Shown here: positions 37,170-46,290 of the stretch, piece by piece
How the letters are laid out: the number at the start of each line of letters is the position of its first letter
Position numbering within the stretch: the stretch's first letter is position 1
NCBI GenBank assembly: GCA_022826245.1
Contig: JAJDVG010000028.1
Span: forward strand, 55,917 to 119,916
Direction: 5' to 3'
DNA: 64,000 bases
Origin: Gammaproteobacteria bacterium
GTDB lineage: Bacteria > Pseudomonadota > Gammaproteobacteria > Steroidobacterales > Rariloculaceae
Made by a program: the position numbers and the translations under genes
Notes under the pieces: generated by a model
Seen by the model: only the letters and a program-made list of their open reading frames with translations
Database searches by the model: none
What the model was told of the DNA's origin: nothing

Positions 37170-37727
37170 CTACCCCAAGTCAAGCCCGGCGAGCCTGGCG
37201 TCAACCTGTCCGAAGGCATCCTGTTGCCACTGATCTGCGGTACGCCCTCCGAGCAATGGCGAACCGTCTACGAACTGTCGGACACTGGTTGGCCCGAAAT
37301 CGTCCACGGTACGGAACTTGTCTTCAATCAAGCGGTAGCCTTCCTTCGCCGTCTCAACGCGTAAGGTCGGAAAGGTAGCGGTTACGAGCGCGTCAACGCC
37401 GCCGGGGAAGTTCCGGATACAGTAATAGATATCGTAGGCATCCTTGCGCTTTAGGCGGTTTGCGATGGCGAATCCTTTCATCGCAAGCAGGGCCGGTATC
37501 GAGGCCACGGCAATCCGGACCCGGTTACGCCCGCCATCGGGCATGTCGCCATCGATCGCCACCATCTGATAGAACTTCAGTGCCAAGTCAGCGCCATCGG
37601 CACGTTGCACGGCGACGTTGCCCTGAAAGCTCCCGAGCACTTGGCCGATTTCGAGCAAGACTGCCTTGACTGCGCGCGTCGTACGGTCGTCGTAGTCAAC
37701 TGCGAACTGCGGTCCTACGCGATCCAT
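37170..37727 (-). CDS. AbiEii-like toxin with apparent internal deletion
   Basis: This 185-aa protein is coded directly after an AbiEi-like antitoxin (13-bp overlap). The C-terminal half is typical of type IV nucleotidyltransferase-toxin relatives (ADLALKFYQMVAIDG, IPALLAMKGFAIANRLKRKDAYDIYYCIRNFP). Family members are usually about 270-300 aa and carry a GGxA...DxD catalytic core between the N-terminal helix and this region. Here IGQVLGSFQGNVAV joins directly to QRADGADLALKF, and no GS/DxD motif is present. I infer an in-frame loss of the catalytic core. Confidence 0.7.
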   Translation of the reverse strand: MDRVGPQFAVDYDDRTTRAVKAVLLEIGQVLGSFQGNVAVQRADGADLALKFYQMVAIDGDMPDGGRNRVRIAVASIPALLAMKGFAIANRLKRKDAYDIYYCIRNFPGGVDALVTATFPTLRVETAKEGYRLIEDKFRTVDDFGPTSVRQFVDGSPLLGGRTADQWQQDAFGQVDARLAGLDLG

Positions 37728-38821
37728 GGAAGCACCTCCCGCGCCAGGTGGTCGGCGGCTTCACGTTCGCGTTCGTTACCGCACCAAAGATCGAGGTAAG
37801 TGGTAATGGGACCGGTGCAAAAGATCTCGGGTACCGGTTCAAGGGTGTCGTTGAACAGACTTTCGTCGGTCGGGATACAAACGACAACGTTCGCGCCCGC
37901 TCCGGCGGGCGCGAGTTCCAGAACTTCTCTCAATCGATCCGCACCGCTTGCATCTGCGTAAAACGACCGTGTGCCGTCGCGGGCAAACGGCGCCAGCCAT
38001 TGCGCAGCGGAGTTCAGAGAATAGATCGCCCGCGGCCGTTCCGGAACGTTGTTGAGTAGCCCGTGCAACCGCTCATCGAACTGTATTCCGTGCAGGTGGG
38101 TGTAGCCGGTGACTTGGTTGCCGCTTGGACGCCGATATTTTTCCCGCCACGCCTCGATAAGGGCGTTGGGCCGCGTCAGCACGACACCGCCGTCTTGCTT
38201 CTCGATCCACTCGCGGTTGAGTAGCGCCTTGCGAACGTTGCTCACATGGCCAAGGCTCACATCGGCTTTCGCGGCCAACTCCGCCACGCGCCAGGCACGG
38301 CCGGGTTCATTGAGGAAAGCTCGCAGGATGGCCGACGCCTTCGGTGTGAAAATCGAGCGGAGAGAGCGAGTCTCCGTCTTGGGCTGGTGCGGTACAGTTC
38401 GCTCAACGTAGACGGAATCGAACGCGAGGTATGCGTTTCCTTCGAAATCCAGGTAGGCAACGCCATGATCCCGGCAGATCTCCCGCGACGCCGGAGACAG
38501 GTAGGGACACACAATCATCGCGATCACCTCTTGGGCTCCATATTCCGCTTTCCACCGACGCAGGCGCGCGATGCAGCTCTCGAGGCGATAGATGGCGGCC
38601 CTGATGAAACGCGGAGCGCCGTCGGATTTGACCTCCAACGCGATGAGCCGGGTGGACCCTCCAAGGGTCAGGCTAACGAGTCCGTCGAGTTGATCTCCTG
38701 GATCTGGCAGTCGCGCATGCCCATCGATGTGGACCTCGGCGCCGGGCAGATCGGTGAGCAGCTTGCTTACCGCATCAATGGCGTCAGCTTCAAGAAGTTT
38801 CACTGAAATAGCATTTTTCAT
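37715..38821 (-). CDS. AbiEi-family antitoxin/regulator (type IV TA)
   Basis: This 368-aa protein has an N-terminal part with an endonuclease-like fold (LIALEVKSDGAPRFIRAAI and VAYLDFEGNAYLAF). A winged helix follows (RAWRVAELAAKADVSLGHVS and VRKALLNREWIEKQ, about 178-215), then a C-terminal AbiEi-type domain ending TGPITTYLDLW and EREAADHLAREVL. Such antitoxins repress their own operon and counter the AbiEii toxin, giving abortive phage defence. The AT-rich 70 bp upstream of the start at 38821 is the likely promoter. Confidence 0.82.
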   Translation of the reverse strand: MKNAISVKLLEADAIDAVSKLLTDLPGAEVHIDGHARLPDPGDQLDGLVSLTLGGSTRLIALEVKSDGAPRFIRAAIYRLESCIARLRRWKAEYGAQEVIAMIVCPYLSPASREICRDHGVAYLDFEGNAYLAFDSVYVERTVPHQPKTETRSLRSIFTPKASAILRAFLNEPGRAWRVAELAAKADVSLGHVSNVRKALLNREWIEKQDGGVVLTRPNALIEAWREKYRRPSGNQVTGYTHLHGIQFDERLHGLLNNVPERPRAIYSLNSAAQWLAPFARDGTRSFYADASGADRLREVLELAPAGAGANVVVCIPTDESLFNDTLEPVPEIFCTGPITTYLDLWCGNEREREAADHLAREVLPWIA

Positions 38822-38893
38822 CGGATGATGAAATTAGCTAATTTGGTGAACTTCGTCAACCTCTCAGTCAAGGACGGGATTCGCAAACGCCCC

Positions 38894-39316
38894 CTAGTCT
38901 CTGAGGCCTTCAAACTCCCGGTCGAGCCTGTAGCGCTCGGAGGTCACGTACTTCTCCAGCCGCTGCAGGCGCGCATCGAGATCGGCAAACCGCCGCCGGA
39001 CGCGGCTCAGCGTCGCATGAGGCGCGACGCCGTCCCGGTTTCCCAAGCCTGCAGCGGCGCCGTGATCCTGTCGCGCGCGCTTCTTCTTTCGCTTCCTGGG
39101 CTCGTCCGCAGCGCCGTTTCCGTCTCCCGCCGACTTTTTCTTGAGCAGCAGTGCGAGCACGATGTAGGCGAGGATCAGCGACGGAAAGAACAGCGCGCCG
39201 ACCGCGACTGCGATCCGCAGCATCTTGACATTGACGTCGAAGAAGTCGGCAAGCCCGGCGCAGACGCCGGCGATCATTCCGTTCTCGCCGTCGCGATAGA
39301 GTTTGTTGAGGGCCAT
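38894..39316 (-). CDS. pspC: Phage shock protein C
   Basis: This 140-aa inner-membrane component of the envelope-stress Psp system starts with the PspC motif LYRDGENGMIAGVCAGLADFF and one hydrophobic segment (about 38-62). A basic KRKKKRARQ linker and a coiled C-terminus (about 105-138) follow. PspC senses membrane stress and, with PspB, frees PspF from PspA. It is last in pspA-pspB-pspC, under the sigma-54 promoter at 40483-40498. Confidence 0.93.
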   Translation of the reverse strand: MALNKLYRDGENGMIAGVCAGLADFFDVNVKMLRIAVAVGALFFPSLILAYIVLALLLKKKSAGDGNGAADEPRKRKKKRARQDHGAAAGLGNRDGVAPHATLSRVRRRFADLDARLQRLEKYVTSERYRLDREFEGLRD

Positions 39317-39413
39317 GGTCAGGTCTTCCTGCGCGGGATGATCATCGGGAGCCGGGCGCTCGATCGCTCGGCGCCGTACGAGTTGGTCGTGGGGTGATGC
39401 AGTTCGTTCACGC

Positions 39414-39638
39414 TTACTTGCTCCGTGGGCGGGCGTCGGCATCGAGAATCGTCTCTAGCGCGCTGAGCCGGCGTTCCAGCCGTTCGCTGATGCTCCACAG
39501 CTCATCGAGCTGTTGCTGCTCGTCGTCGGAGAGGCGCCTCTTCGACTTCCATTTCGTGAGGCGGTCGAGCACGCCCATGATGAGCGCGAAGGTCAGAGAC
39601 ATCGCGATGATGCTGAGGACGAAAGCTTGTCCGGACAT
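39414..39638 (-). CDS. pspB: Phage shock protein B
   Basis: This 74-aa inner-membrane protein has an N-terminal helix (residues 5-25, FVLSIIAMSLTFALIMGVL) and a cytoplasmic coiled coil (LSDDEQQQLDELWSISERLERRLSALETIL). The length and pattern match E. coli PspB (74 aa). It works with PspC as the stress sensor. It lies 15 bp after pspA. Confidence 0.93.
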   Translation of the reverse strand: MSGQAFVLSIIAMSLTFALIMGVLDRLTKWKSKRRLSDDEQQQLDELWSISERLERRLSALETILDADARPRSK

Positions 39639-39653
39639 GGCGTTCGTCTCGCG

Positions 39654-40328
39654 TTACTTGGCGTCGGGCTGCTTTTCCGCGCGCCTTGACTTCAGCGCGC
39701 GCAATTCCTCCGCGACGGCCTCCGCGGATTCGAGCTCCGCGAATTCCTGGTCCAGGTCCTTCTTGCCGAGATCGTAGGATTCGACGTGGCCTTCGAGCCC
39801 GTCGATACGGCGCTCGAAGCGTTCGAAGCGAACGAGCGCGTCATCGACCCGGTAGTCGTGCAGGCGCTTGCGAACCTCGAGGCGCTTGCTCGCCGTTTCG
39901 TGGCGCACGAGGATCGCCTCTTGCCGCGCCTTGGCATCCGCGAGCTTGGCTTCGAGCGAGGCGATGTCGGAACTCAACTGCTCGAGGCTCTCATCGACGG
40001 CGTCGCGCTGCGCGCGGACCCCGTCGGCGGCCCGGGCGACGAGCGCCTTTTCCGCCAGAGCGGCCTTGGCGAGGTCTTCCCGATCCTTGTCGAGCGCGAG
40101 CTCCGCCTTGTCCTGCCAGCCCTGCGCTTCGCGCTCGAGCGCCTCGAGCTTGCGCGCGGCTTCCTTCTTGTCGGCGATCGCGCGGGCGGCCGCGGAGCGC
40201 ACCTCGACGAGGGTGTCCTCCATTTCCTGGATCATGAGGCGCACGATCTTTTCCGGATCCTCCGCCTTGTCGAGTATGGCGTTGATGTTCGAATTTACGA
40301 TGTCGGTGAAACGCGAAAAAATACCCAT
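39654..40328 (-). CDS. pspA: Phage shock protein A
   Basis: This 224-aa ESCRT-III-related protein opens with MGIFSRFTDIVNSNINAILDKAEDP, whose amphipathic start binds stressed membranes. The rest is coiled coil to the end. PspA holds PspF inactive in unstressed cells and stabilises membranes when induced. It is first in the psp operon; the sigma-54 promoter is about 155 bp upstream. Confidence 0.96.
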   Translation of the reverse strand: MGIFSRFTDIVNSNINAILDKAEDPEKIVRLMIQEMEDTLVEVRSAAARAIADKKEAARKLEALEREAQGWQDKAELALDKDREDLAKAALAEKALVARAADGVRAQRDAVDESLEQLSSDIASLEAKLADAKARQEAILVRHETASKRLEVRKRLHDYRVDDALVRFERFERRIDGLEGHVESYDLGKKDLDQEFAELESAEAVAEELRALKSRRAEKQPDAK

Positions 40329-40633
40329 TGCCTTGTTCCTGTCAAATGTGGCGGAAGACCGCCGCGCCCGGGGGAGCTAACTCCTCCCGCCTCGCTGCCC
40401 TTGCCGCTGCGGTGTCCGCTTCGGGCGTGGCCAGTGCGGCTGGTGTCGCGCTGAGCCGGGCAGTCCATGCACAGTTTCCTGGAGCACGTTCCGTGCCAAA
40501 GTCCGGCAGCGGACGCAAGCTGTTGTTTCGACGTGATTTTTTCTCTGCTCAGGCGCAGCGCTGGATTTCCGCTGTTGACTTGTATTGCCAATCAAAGGTA
40601 AGAACGCGCTATGTTTAGCGGAATTTACCAATA
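40329..40633. promoter_or_regulatory. Divergent pspA/pspF control region
   Basis: This 305-bp gap separates pspA and pspF. It carries the sigma-54 promoter for pspA (40483-40498, minus strand), which leaves about 155 nt of leader. The remaining AT-rich half near pspF (40560-40633, with TTGACT at 40574) should hold the pspF promoter and the PspF and IHF binding sites. I cannot place these sites with confidence. Confidence 0.6.
40483..40498 (-). promoter_or_regulatory. Sigma-54 promoter of pspABC
   Basis: On the minus strand TGGCACGGAACGTGCT has GG and GC exactly 10 bp apart, the -24/-12 signature expected for a PspF-driven psp operon. Confidence 0.85.
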
Positions 40634-41653
40634 ATGGCGAGCCGGATGCCCGAAACGGGCGAGTTGATCGGTGAGGCGCCGGCCTTTCTCGAGATGCTCG
40701 AGCACGTTTCGAAGGTCGCTCCCCTGGCCAGGCCCGTGCTCGTCATCGGCGAGCGCGGCACGGGCAAGGAACTCATCGCCGCGCGGCTGCACTACCTTTC
40801 GGAGCGCTGGGACCAGCCGTTCGTCAAGGTCAACTGTGCGACGCTTACCGAGAGCCTGCTCGAGTCGGAACTCTTCGGCCACGAAGCGGGCGCGTTCACG
40901 GGGGCGACACGAACCCACACCGGCCGCTTCGAGCAGGCCGACGGCGGGACGCTCGTGCTCGACGAACTCGGCACGGTCCCGCTGCGCATGCAGGAGAACA
41001 TTCTCAGGGTCATCGAGTACGGCGAGTTTCAGCGGGTCGGCGGGTCCGAGCCGCTGTCGACCGACGTACGCGTCGTCGGCGCCACGAACGAGGATCTGCC
41101 GGCGCTCGTCCGGACGGGCCGGTTCAGGGCCGATCTGCTCGACCGCCTCGCCTTCGACGTCATACACGTCCCGCCCATACGCGAACGGCAGGGGGACATC
41201 CCGAGACTGGCGTATCACTTCGCCGTCAACATCACGAGCGAACTCAAGCGTCCCCTGTTCGCGGGCTTCGCGCCGCAGGCCGAAGCGGCTCTCGCCGGGC
41301 ACTCCTGGCCCGGCAACGTCAGGGAACTGAAGAACGCCGTCGAGCGCAGCATCTACCGCGCGGAAGATCCGGACCGGCCCATCGAGGAAATCCTGTTCGA
41401 TCCCTTCGACTCGCCGTTCGCGGCGGCGCAGGCGCAAGACGAAGCTTCAACCCCGCCCGCCTTGGCTCAGGCCGCGGAAGCCGAACCCGCGCCGATACCC
41501 GCCGACTTCCGCGCGGCCGTCGAGCGCTTCGAGCGCGACATCCTCGAGCGGGCTCTGGAGCGGGCGCGCTACCGGCAGACCGTGGCCGCCGAGATGCTCG
41601 GCCTGAGCTACCATCAGCTTCGCGGCCTGCTCAGAAAGTACGCGTTGCGCTAG
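40634..41653 (+). CDS. pspF: Psp operon transcriptional activator
   Basis: This 339-aa sigma-54 activator lacks an N-terminal sensor domain, as PspF does. The AAA+ core begins at once (GEAPAFLEMLEHVSKVAPL). Walker A is GERGTGKE, the sigma-54 loop GAFTGA and Walker B LVLDELG. A C-terminal Fis-type helix-turn-helix (RQTVAAEMLGLSYHQLRGLLRKY) completes it. PspA binding represses it. It is divergent from pspABC. Its stop TAG is the second to fourth base of the inverted-repeat element that follows. Confidence 0.94.
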   Translation: MASRMPETGELIGEAPAFLEMLEHVSKVAPLARPVLVIGERGTGKELIAARLHYLSERWDQPFVKVNCATLTESLLESELFGHEAGAFTGATRTHTGRFEQADGGTLVLDELGTVPLRMQENILRVIEYGEFQRVGGSEPLSTDVRVVGATNEDLPALVRTGRFRADLLDRLAFDVIHVPPIRERQGDIPRLAYHFAVNITSELKRPLFAGFAPQAEAALAGHSWPGNVRELKNAVERSIYRAEDPDRPIEEILFDPFDSPFAAAQAQDEASTPPALAQAAEAEPAPIPADFRAAVERFERDILERALERARYRQTVAAEMLGLSYHQLRGLLRKYALR

Positions 41654-41815
41654 CAGCCCGTGGCGAAAGTCGCGCGAAGCACCGAGACCGGCGAGGCGCC
41701 CGCCCGGCAAGGCGCGAGGAGCGCGAATATCGGGAATATTCAAGCGACGAGCAACGCAGCCGGGCGGGATGCATCGTCGGTCGATTGCCGCGGGACTTTC
41801 GCCACGGGCTGCTAG
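41650..41815. repeat. 166-bp inverted-repeat element (palindromic dispersed repeat)
   Basis: The ends are a perfect 22-bp inverted repeat beginning CTAGCAGCCCGTGGCGAAAG (41650-41671, mirrored at 41794-41815), and one mismatch later the pairing resumes. Inner arms CCCGCCCGGC and GCCGGGCGGG pair, and a central hairpin is GAATAT/ATATTC. The whole unit can fold into one long stem. The right half recurs in shorter form at 9616-9707. It carries no coding sequence. It may be a MITE or a REP-like element, or serve as the pspF terminator. Confidence 0.82.
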
Positions 41816-41933
41816 GGTTTGCAGCGCACTTGCAGCCGAAAATCCGGGTTTCTCCGGGACGGGTGCGCAGGATGCCGCGTGATAGAATCCCGCGGCTACA
41901 AAGTAACGGTCGGCGCCTCAACGGAACGCGAGC

Positions 41934-42917
41934 ATGAGCACGGACAGCAAACCAGCGGCCCGGGTGGCCATCACCGGTGCGGCCGGTCAGATCGGCTACC
42001 AGTTGGCGTTCCGCATCGCTTCGGGCCAGATGCTCGGTCCCGACCAGCCGGTCGTCCTGCAGCTTCTCGAAATCCCGCCTGCCCTCGGCGCCCTGAACGG
42101 CGTGGCGATGGAACTCGACGACTGTGCCTTTCCGACGCTGCACGGCGTCGTCGCGACCGACGACGCGGAAACGGCATTTCGCGGCGCCGACTACGCGCTG
42201 CTCGTGGGCGCCAGGCCGCGCGGTCCGGGCATGGAGCGCGGCGACCTGCTGCTCGCCAACGCCGAGATCTTCTCGGCTCAGGGCCGGGCGCTCGACGCAA
42301 GCGCCGAGCGTGACGTGAAGGTGCTCGTCGTGGGCAATCCCGCCAACACCAACGCGCTGATCGCAAGCGCGAACGCTCCAGATCTGGACGCCAGGAACTT
42401 CGCCGCCATGACCCGGCTCGACCACAACCGCGCGCGGGCCCAGCTTGCGCAGAAGGTCGGCGCACACGTCTCGGACGTCGACGGCGTGATCATCTGGGGC
42501 AACCACTCGGCTACGCAGGTCCCGGATCTCGCGCATGCGACCGTCGGCGGCCAGCCGGCGTTGTCGCTCGTACAGCGGCAATGGTACGAGGACGAGTTCG
42601 TGCCGACCGTCCAGCAGCGCGGCGCGACGATCATCAAGGCGCGCGGCGCATCCTCGGCGGCATCGGCCGCTTCAGCCGCCATCGATCACGTTCGGGACTG
42701 GACGTACGGCAGCGACGGCTGGGTCAGCATGGCGGTGGCTTCCGACGGCAGCTACGGGATCGACGCAGGCGTCTGGTTTTCCTATCCGGTCAGGTGTCGC
42801 GGCGGCGACTACGAAATCGTCCAGGGACTCGAGGTCGACGACTTCTGCCGCGCCAGGCTCGACACGACCGACGCCGAACTTCGCGATGAGCGCCGTGGCG
42901 TAGCCGAACTGCTGTAG
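41934..42917 (+). CDS. mdh: Malate dehydrogenase
   Basis: This 327-aa NAD-dependent TCA-cycle enzyme is of the 325-330-residue cytosolic-like type. NAD motif [15 protein letters not shown] is at residues 13-27, substrate/catalytic blocks [14 protein letters not shown] and [10 protein letters not shown] follow, and the catalytic His lies in [13 protein letters not shown]. The R-x4-R loop is [12 protein letters not shown]. The ATG at 41934 is the standard start. It stands alone between the repeat element and fadE. Confidence 0.97.
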   Translation: MSTDSKPAARVAITGAAGQIGYQLAFRIASGQMLGPDQPVVLQLLEIPPALGALNGVAMELDDCAFPTLHGVVATDDAETAFRGADYALLVGARPRGPGMERGDLLLANAEIFSAQGRALDASAERDVKVLVVGNPANTNALIASANAPDLDARNFAAMTRLDHNRARAQLAQKVGAHVSDVDGVIIWGNHSATQVPDLAHATVGGQPALSLVQRQWYEDEFVPTVQQRGATIIKARGASSAASAASAAIDHVRDWTYGSDGWVSMAVASDGSYGIDAGVWFSYPVRCRGGDYEIVQGLEVDDFCRARLDTTDAELRDERRGVAELL

Positions 42918-42948
42918 CACGCATGCACGCCCACGCGAACGCCGGAGA

Positions 42949-45552
42949 GTGACCTTGAGTTCCATTTTCTGGTTCATCGTCCTGACCGCGGCGCCGGTCA
43001 CGGTCGCGTACCGCAGGCTCGATCTCAGGACATCGACGATCGTGCTCGGCGTCGTGCTGCTGATCTATACGATCATCGGCGCCGAGGGCGTCCTCTGGCC
43101 GCTGTTCCTGTGGCTCCTGTTCGCGGCCGTCGCGGCGCTGAATCTCGTGGACCTGCGCCGCGAGCACCTGAGCGCCCGCCTGATCGAGATCGTCCGGGGC
43201 ATGCTCCCGCAGATGTCGAAGACGGAACAGGAAGCGCTCGAGGCCGGCAACGTCTGGTGGGACGGCGAGCTCTTCAGCGGCATGCCGGACTGGAACCGGC
43301 TCATGACGCTGCCGGCGCCGGAGCTGACCGAGGAGGAGCAAGCCTTTCTCGACGGGCCGACCGAGCAGCTCTGCCGAATGCTCGACGACTGGCAGATCAC
43401 GCACGAGCTCTGCGACATGCCCGCGGACGTGTGGGAATTCGTCAGAAGCGGCGGCTTCTTCTCGATGAACATCCCGAAGGACTACGGCGGAATGGGATTC
43501 TCGCCGCTCGCGATCTCCATGGTCCTGACCAAAATCGCCTCGCGCAATTCCACTGCGGCGTCGACGATCGGTGTACCGAACTCGCTCGGCCCGGCCGAGT
43601 TGCTGCTGCACTACGGCACGGACGAGCAGAAGCAACGCTGGCTCCCGGGGCTTGCGAGCGGCGAGGAGATTCCGTGCTTTGCGCTGACGTCGCCGCGCGT
43701 GGGTTCGGATGCGACGGCGATCACCGATACGGGTGTCGTCTGCAAGGGCACGTTCGACGGCCGCGAGACGGTCGGCATCCGGCTCAACTGGGAGAAGCGC
43801 TACATCACGCTCGCGCCGATCGCGACGGTGCTCGGTCTCGCGTTCAAGCTTTACGACCCGGACGGCCTGATCGGCGACAGGAAAGACTACGGTATTACGG
43901 CGGCACTGGTGCCGACGAACCTGCCGGGTATCGAGATCGGCCGCCGGCACTTCCCGATCAACATTCCGTTCCAGAACGGCCCGACCTCGGGCAGGGACGT
44001 GTTCGTGCCCCTGGACGCCATTATCGGCGGGCAGAAGATGGCGGGCCAGGGCTGGCGCATGCTCGTGCAGCAGTTGTCCGTCGGCCGCTGTGTGACCCTG
44101 CCGAGCAACGCGCTCGGCGGAGTGATCGCAGGAGTCTACGCGACCGGCGCCTATGCCCGGATCCGGCGCCAGTTCGGGCTGCCGATCGGCAAGTTCCACG
44201 GCGTCGGCGAGGCGCTGGCGCGAATGGCCGGCTACGCCTACACGATGACGGCGGCCTCGCGCGTGACCTGCACCGCGCTCAACGCCGGCGAGCGGCCATC
44301 GGTGCCCTCGGCCATCCTCAAGTATCACAACACCGAAATGGCCCGCGATGCCGCGAACGACGCGATGGACATTCACGGCGGCAAGGCCATCATGCTCGGC
44401 CCGAGCAACTATCTGGCCCGCAACTACGAGTCGGTGCCGATCTCGATCACCGTCGAGGGCGCCAACATCCTGACGCGGAATCTCATCATATTCGGGCAGG
44501 GCGCCATCCGCTGTCATCCCTGGGTGCGTACGGAGATGGAGGCGGCTCGCGACACGGATCCGGAGCGCGGCCTCGCCGACTTCGACCGGGCCATCTTCGC
44601 CCATGCCGGCCACCTCCTGTCGAACGCCGCGCGCTCGTTCGTGCTCGCGGTGACGCAAAGCCGCTTCACGAGCGTGCCGACTGCCGGGGCGACGCGCAGG
44701 TACTACCAGCACGTCAACCGCTACAGCGCCTCGTTCGCGCTCGCGGCGGACACCGCCATGCTCGTGCTCGGCGGTGCGCTGAAACGGCAGGAACTGCTCT
44801 CGGCGCGGCTCGGCGATGTCCTGAGCCATACCTATCTTGCCTCGATGGTGCTCAAGCATTACCGCGACCAGGGCGAGCCGCCGGCCGACCTGCCGCTGGT
44901 CGAATGGGCTTGCCGCATGCTGCTGTACCGGGCTCAGGAGCAATTGCACGGCTTTCTCAGGAACTTCCCCAACCGGTGGATCGCTGCGGTTCTCCGGTTT
45001 CTGATCTTTCCGCGCGGCAGGACCTTCTCGGCGCCGTCCGACGCGCTCGGGCAGGACATCGTCGAACTGATGATCAACCCGACGGAGACCCGCGAGCGCC
45101 TCGCCGATTGCGCCTATACGGCGGTCGAGCCGGGCAATCCGGTCGGGCTGCTCCAGGAGGCGCTCGAGATGGCCGAGGGCGTCAAGGCGCTCGAGCGCAA
45201 GGTCCTCGACGCCAGGCGCGCCGGAGAAATCCTGAGCGAGGACGTGCCCGGCCAGATCGACGAAGCCGAGCGCACGGGCGTACTCACGCCCGACGAGGCC
45301 GCTGCCGTCAGGGCGTTTGACGACACGGTCATGGCGCTGACGGGCGTCGACGATTTCGATGCCTCCGAACTCGGCCGAAAGCCGGCCGATACCGCGGCCC
45401 CGAAACCGCGTGAGCCCGCGAAGAAAACGACTCGCGCAGCCGCGAAGAAGCCCGCGCGGCCGGCTGCGAAGAAACCGGCCCGCGCGGCCCGCAAGAAGCC
45501 GCAGCGCAGAAAGCCGGCCAAGCCCGAGAGCGATACCGAAAGCCCCGGCTGA
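42949..45552 (+). CDS. fadE: Acyl-CoA dehydrogenase FadE with lysine-rich tail
   Basis: This 867-aa FAD enzyme performs the first oxidation step of beta-oxidation. Two N-terminal membrane helices (about residues 3-45) are followed by the FadE core: KTEQEALEAGNVWWDGELF, NSLGPAELLLHYGTDEQK, CFALTSPRVGSDA, KRYITLAPIATVLGLAFKL, FPNRWIAAVLRFLIFPRG. The C-terminus gains about 45 residues beyond the family's usual end: a run of AAKKPARPAAKKPA-type repeats, like the tail of AlgP or histone H1. The GTG at 42949 gives a normal N-terminus. Confidence 0.94.
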   Translation: MTLSSIFWFIVLTAAPVTVAYRRLDLRTSTIVLGVVLLIYTIIGAEGVLWPLFLWLLFAAVAALNLVDLRREHLSARLIEIVRGMLPQMSKTEQEALEAGNVWWDGELFSGMPDWNRLMTLPAPELTEEEQAFLDGPTEQLCRMLDDWQITHELCDMPADVWEFVRSGGFFSMNIPKDYGGMGFSPLAISMVLTKIASRNSTAASTIGVPNSLGPAELLLHYGTDEQKQRWLPGLASGEEIPCFALTSPRVGSDATAITDTGVVCKGTFDGRETVGIRLNWEKRYITLAPIATVLGLAFKLYDPDGLIGDRKDYGITAALVPTNLPGIEIGRRHFPINIPFQNGPTSGRDVFVPLDAIIGGQKMAGQGWRMLVQQLSVGRCVTLPSNALGGVIAGVYATGAYARIRRQFGLPIGKFHGVGEALARMAGYAYTMTAASRVTCTALNAGERPSVPSAILKYHNTEMARDAANDAMDIHGGKAIMLGPSNYLARNYESVPISITVEGANILTRNLIIFGQGAIRCHPWVRTEMEAARDTDPERGLADFDRAIFAHAGHLLSNAARSFVLAVTQSRFTSVPTAGATRRYYQHVNRYSASFALAADTAMLVLGGALKRQELLSARLGDVLSHTYLASMVLKHYRDQGEPPADLPLVEWACRMLLYRAQEQLHGFLRNFPNRWIAAVLRFLIFPRGRTFSAPSDALGQDIVELMINPTETRERLADCAYTAVEPGNPVGLLQEALEMAEGVKALERKVLDARRAGEILSEDVPGQIDEAERTGVLTPDEAAAVRAFDDTVMALTGVDDFDASELGRKPADTAAPKPREPAKKTTRAAAKKPARPAAKKPARAARKKPQRRKPAKPESDTESPG

Positions 45553-45705
45553 ACCTGCCGCCGAACGGCGGCGGTGTGCTACAGTGGCGCTGCTGTCCTG
45601 TCCCGCAAAAGAACACCGCCGGGCGCCTTGACAGGCAGCGTTTAATCGACGTTGGTTGCCGGAGAAGAAACCGGCCCGGAGGCCGGCCGGCGAAGGAGAA
45701 AAGTC

Positions 45706-46218
45706 ATGCTGAGACGCGGCACGTTGATCCTGTGCTTTGGAATACTCGCAGCCTGCGGCAGCGAGCCGGCTACCGACGCTGCGCCGGAAGCGGCGCCGGC
45801 GGAAGCCGCCGAATCCGCACCTGCGCCCGCGGAGCCTGCGCCGGCGCCTGCGGCGCTGCCCCGCCAGCCTTCGCCGGAGGGCGCGAGCGTCTACATCGTG
45901 TCGCCCGCGGACGGCGAGACCGTAACGAGTCCGGTCCGGGTCGTATTCGGGCTCAGGGTCCTCGGCGTCGCACCGGCGGGCATCGTGATGGACAACACGG
46001 GCCACCATCACCTGCTCGTCGACACGGGGCTGCCGGACATGGGCCTGCCGATCCCGACCGACGAGCAGCATGTACATTTCGGGCTCGGGCAGACCGAGGC
46101 GGAGCTGGAACTTGCGCCCGGCACGCACACGCTGCAGTTGCTGGTCGGCGATTACCTGCACATTCCGCACGATCCCCCGCTCATGTCGGAAGTCGTCACG
46201 ATCGAAGTGCAGCCGTAA
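45706..46218 (+). CDS. DUF4399-domain lipoprotein
   Basis: This 170-aa lipoprotein has a signal sequence ending in the lipobox ILAAC (Cys17), an Ala/Pro/Glu linker (20-60) and a compact DUF4399 domain. The His-rich block NTGHHHLLVDTGLPDMG and QHVHFGLGQTE (about 105-130) suggest metal binding. The ATG at 45706 has a strong Shine-Dalgarno (AAGGAGAAAAG). The function is unknown; it probably sits at the outer membrane facing the periplasm. Confidence 0.85.
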   Translation: MLRRGTLILCFGILAACGSEPATDAAPEAAPAEAAESAPAPAEPAPAPAALPRQPSPEGASVYIVSPADGETVTSPVRVVFGLRVLGVAPAGIVMDNTGHHHLLVDTGLPDMGLPIPTDEQHVHFGLGQTEAELELAPGTHTLQLLVGDYLHIPHDPPLMSEVVTIEVQP

Positions 46219-46290
46219 GACGACGGGCGGCACGGATAGCAAGGTTCAGGGAGAGTATCGAGCGCGTCCGAGCTCCGGGAGACCCGAGAC

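Noticed and set aside
42790..46242. Very long minus-strand open frame (about 1150 codons)
   Set aside because: It is antisense to fadE, DUF4399 and part of mdh. High GC removes stops from the shadow frame. Its sequence is Arg/His/Gly-rich with no domain.
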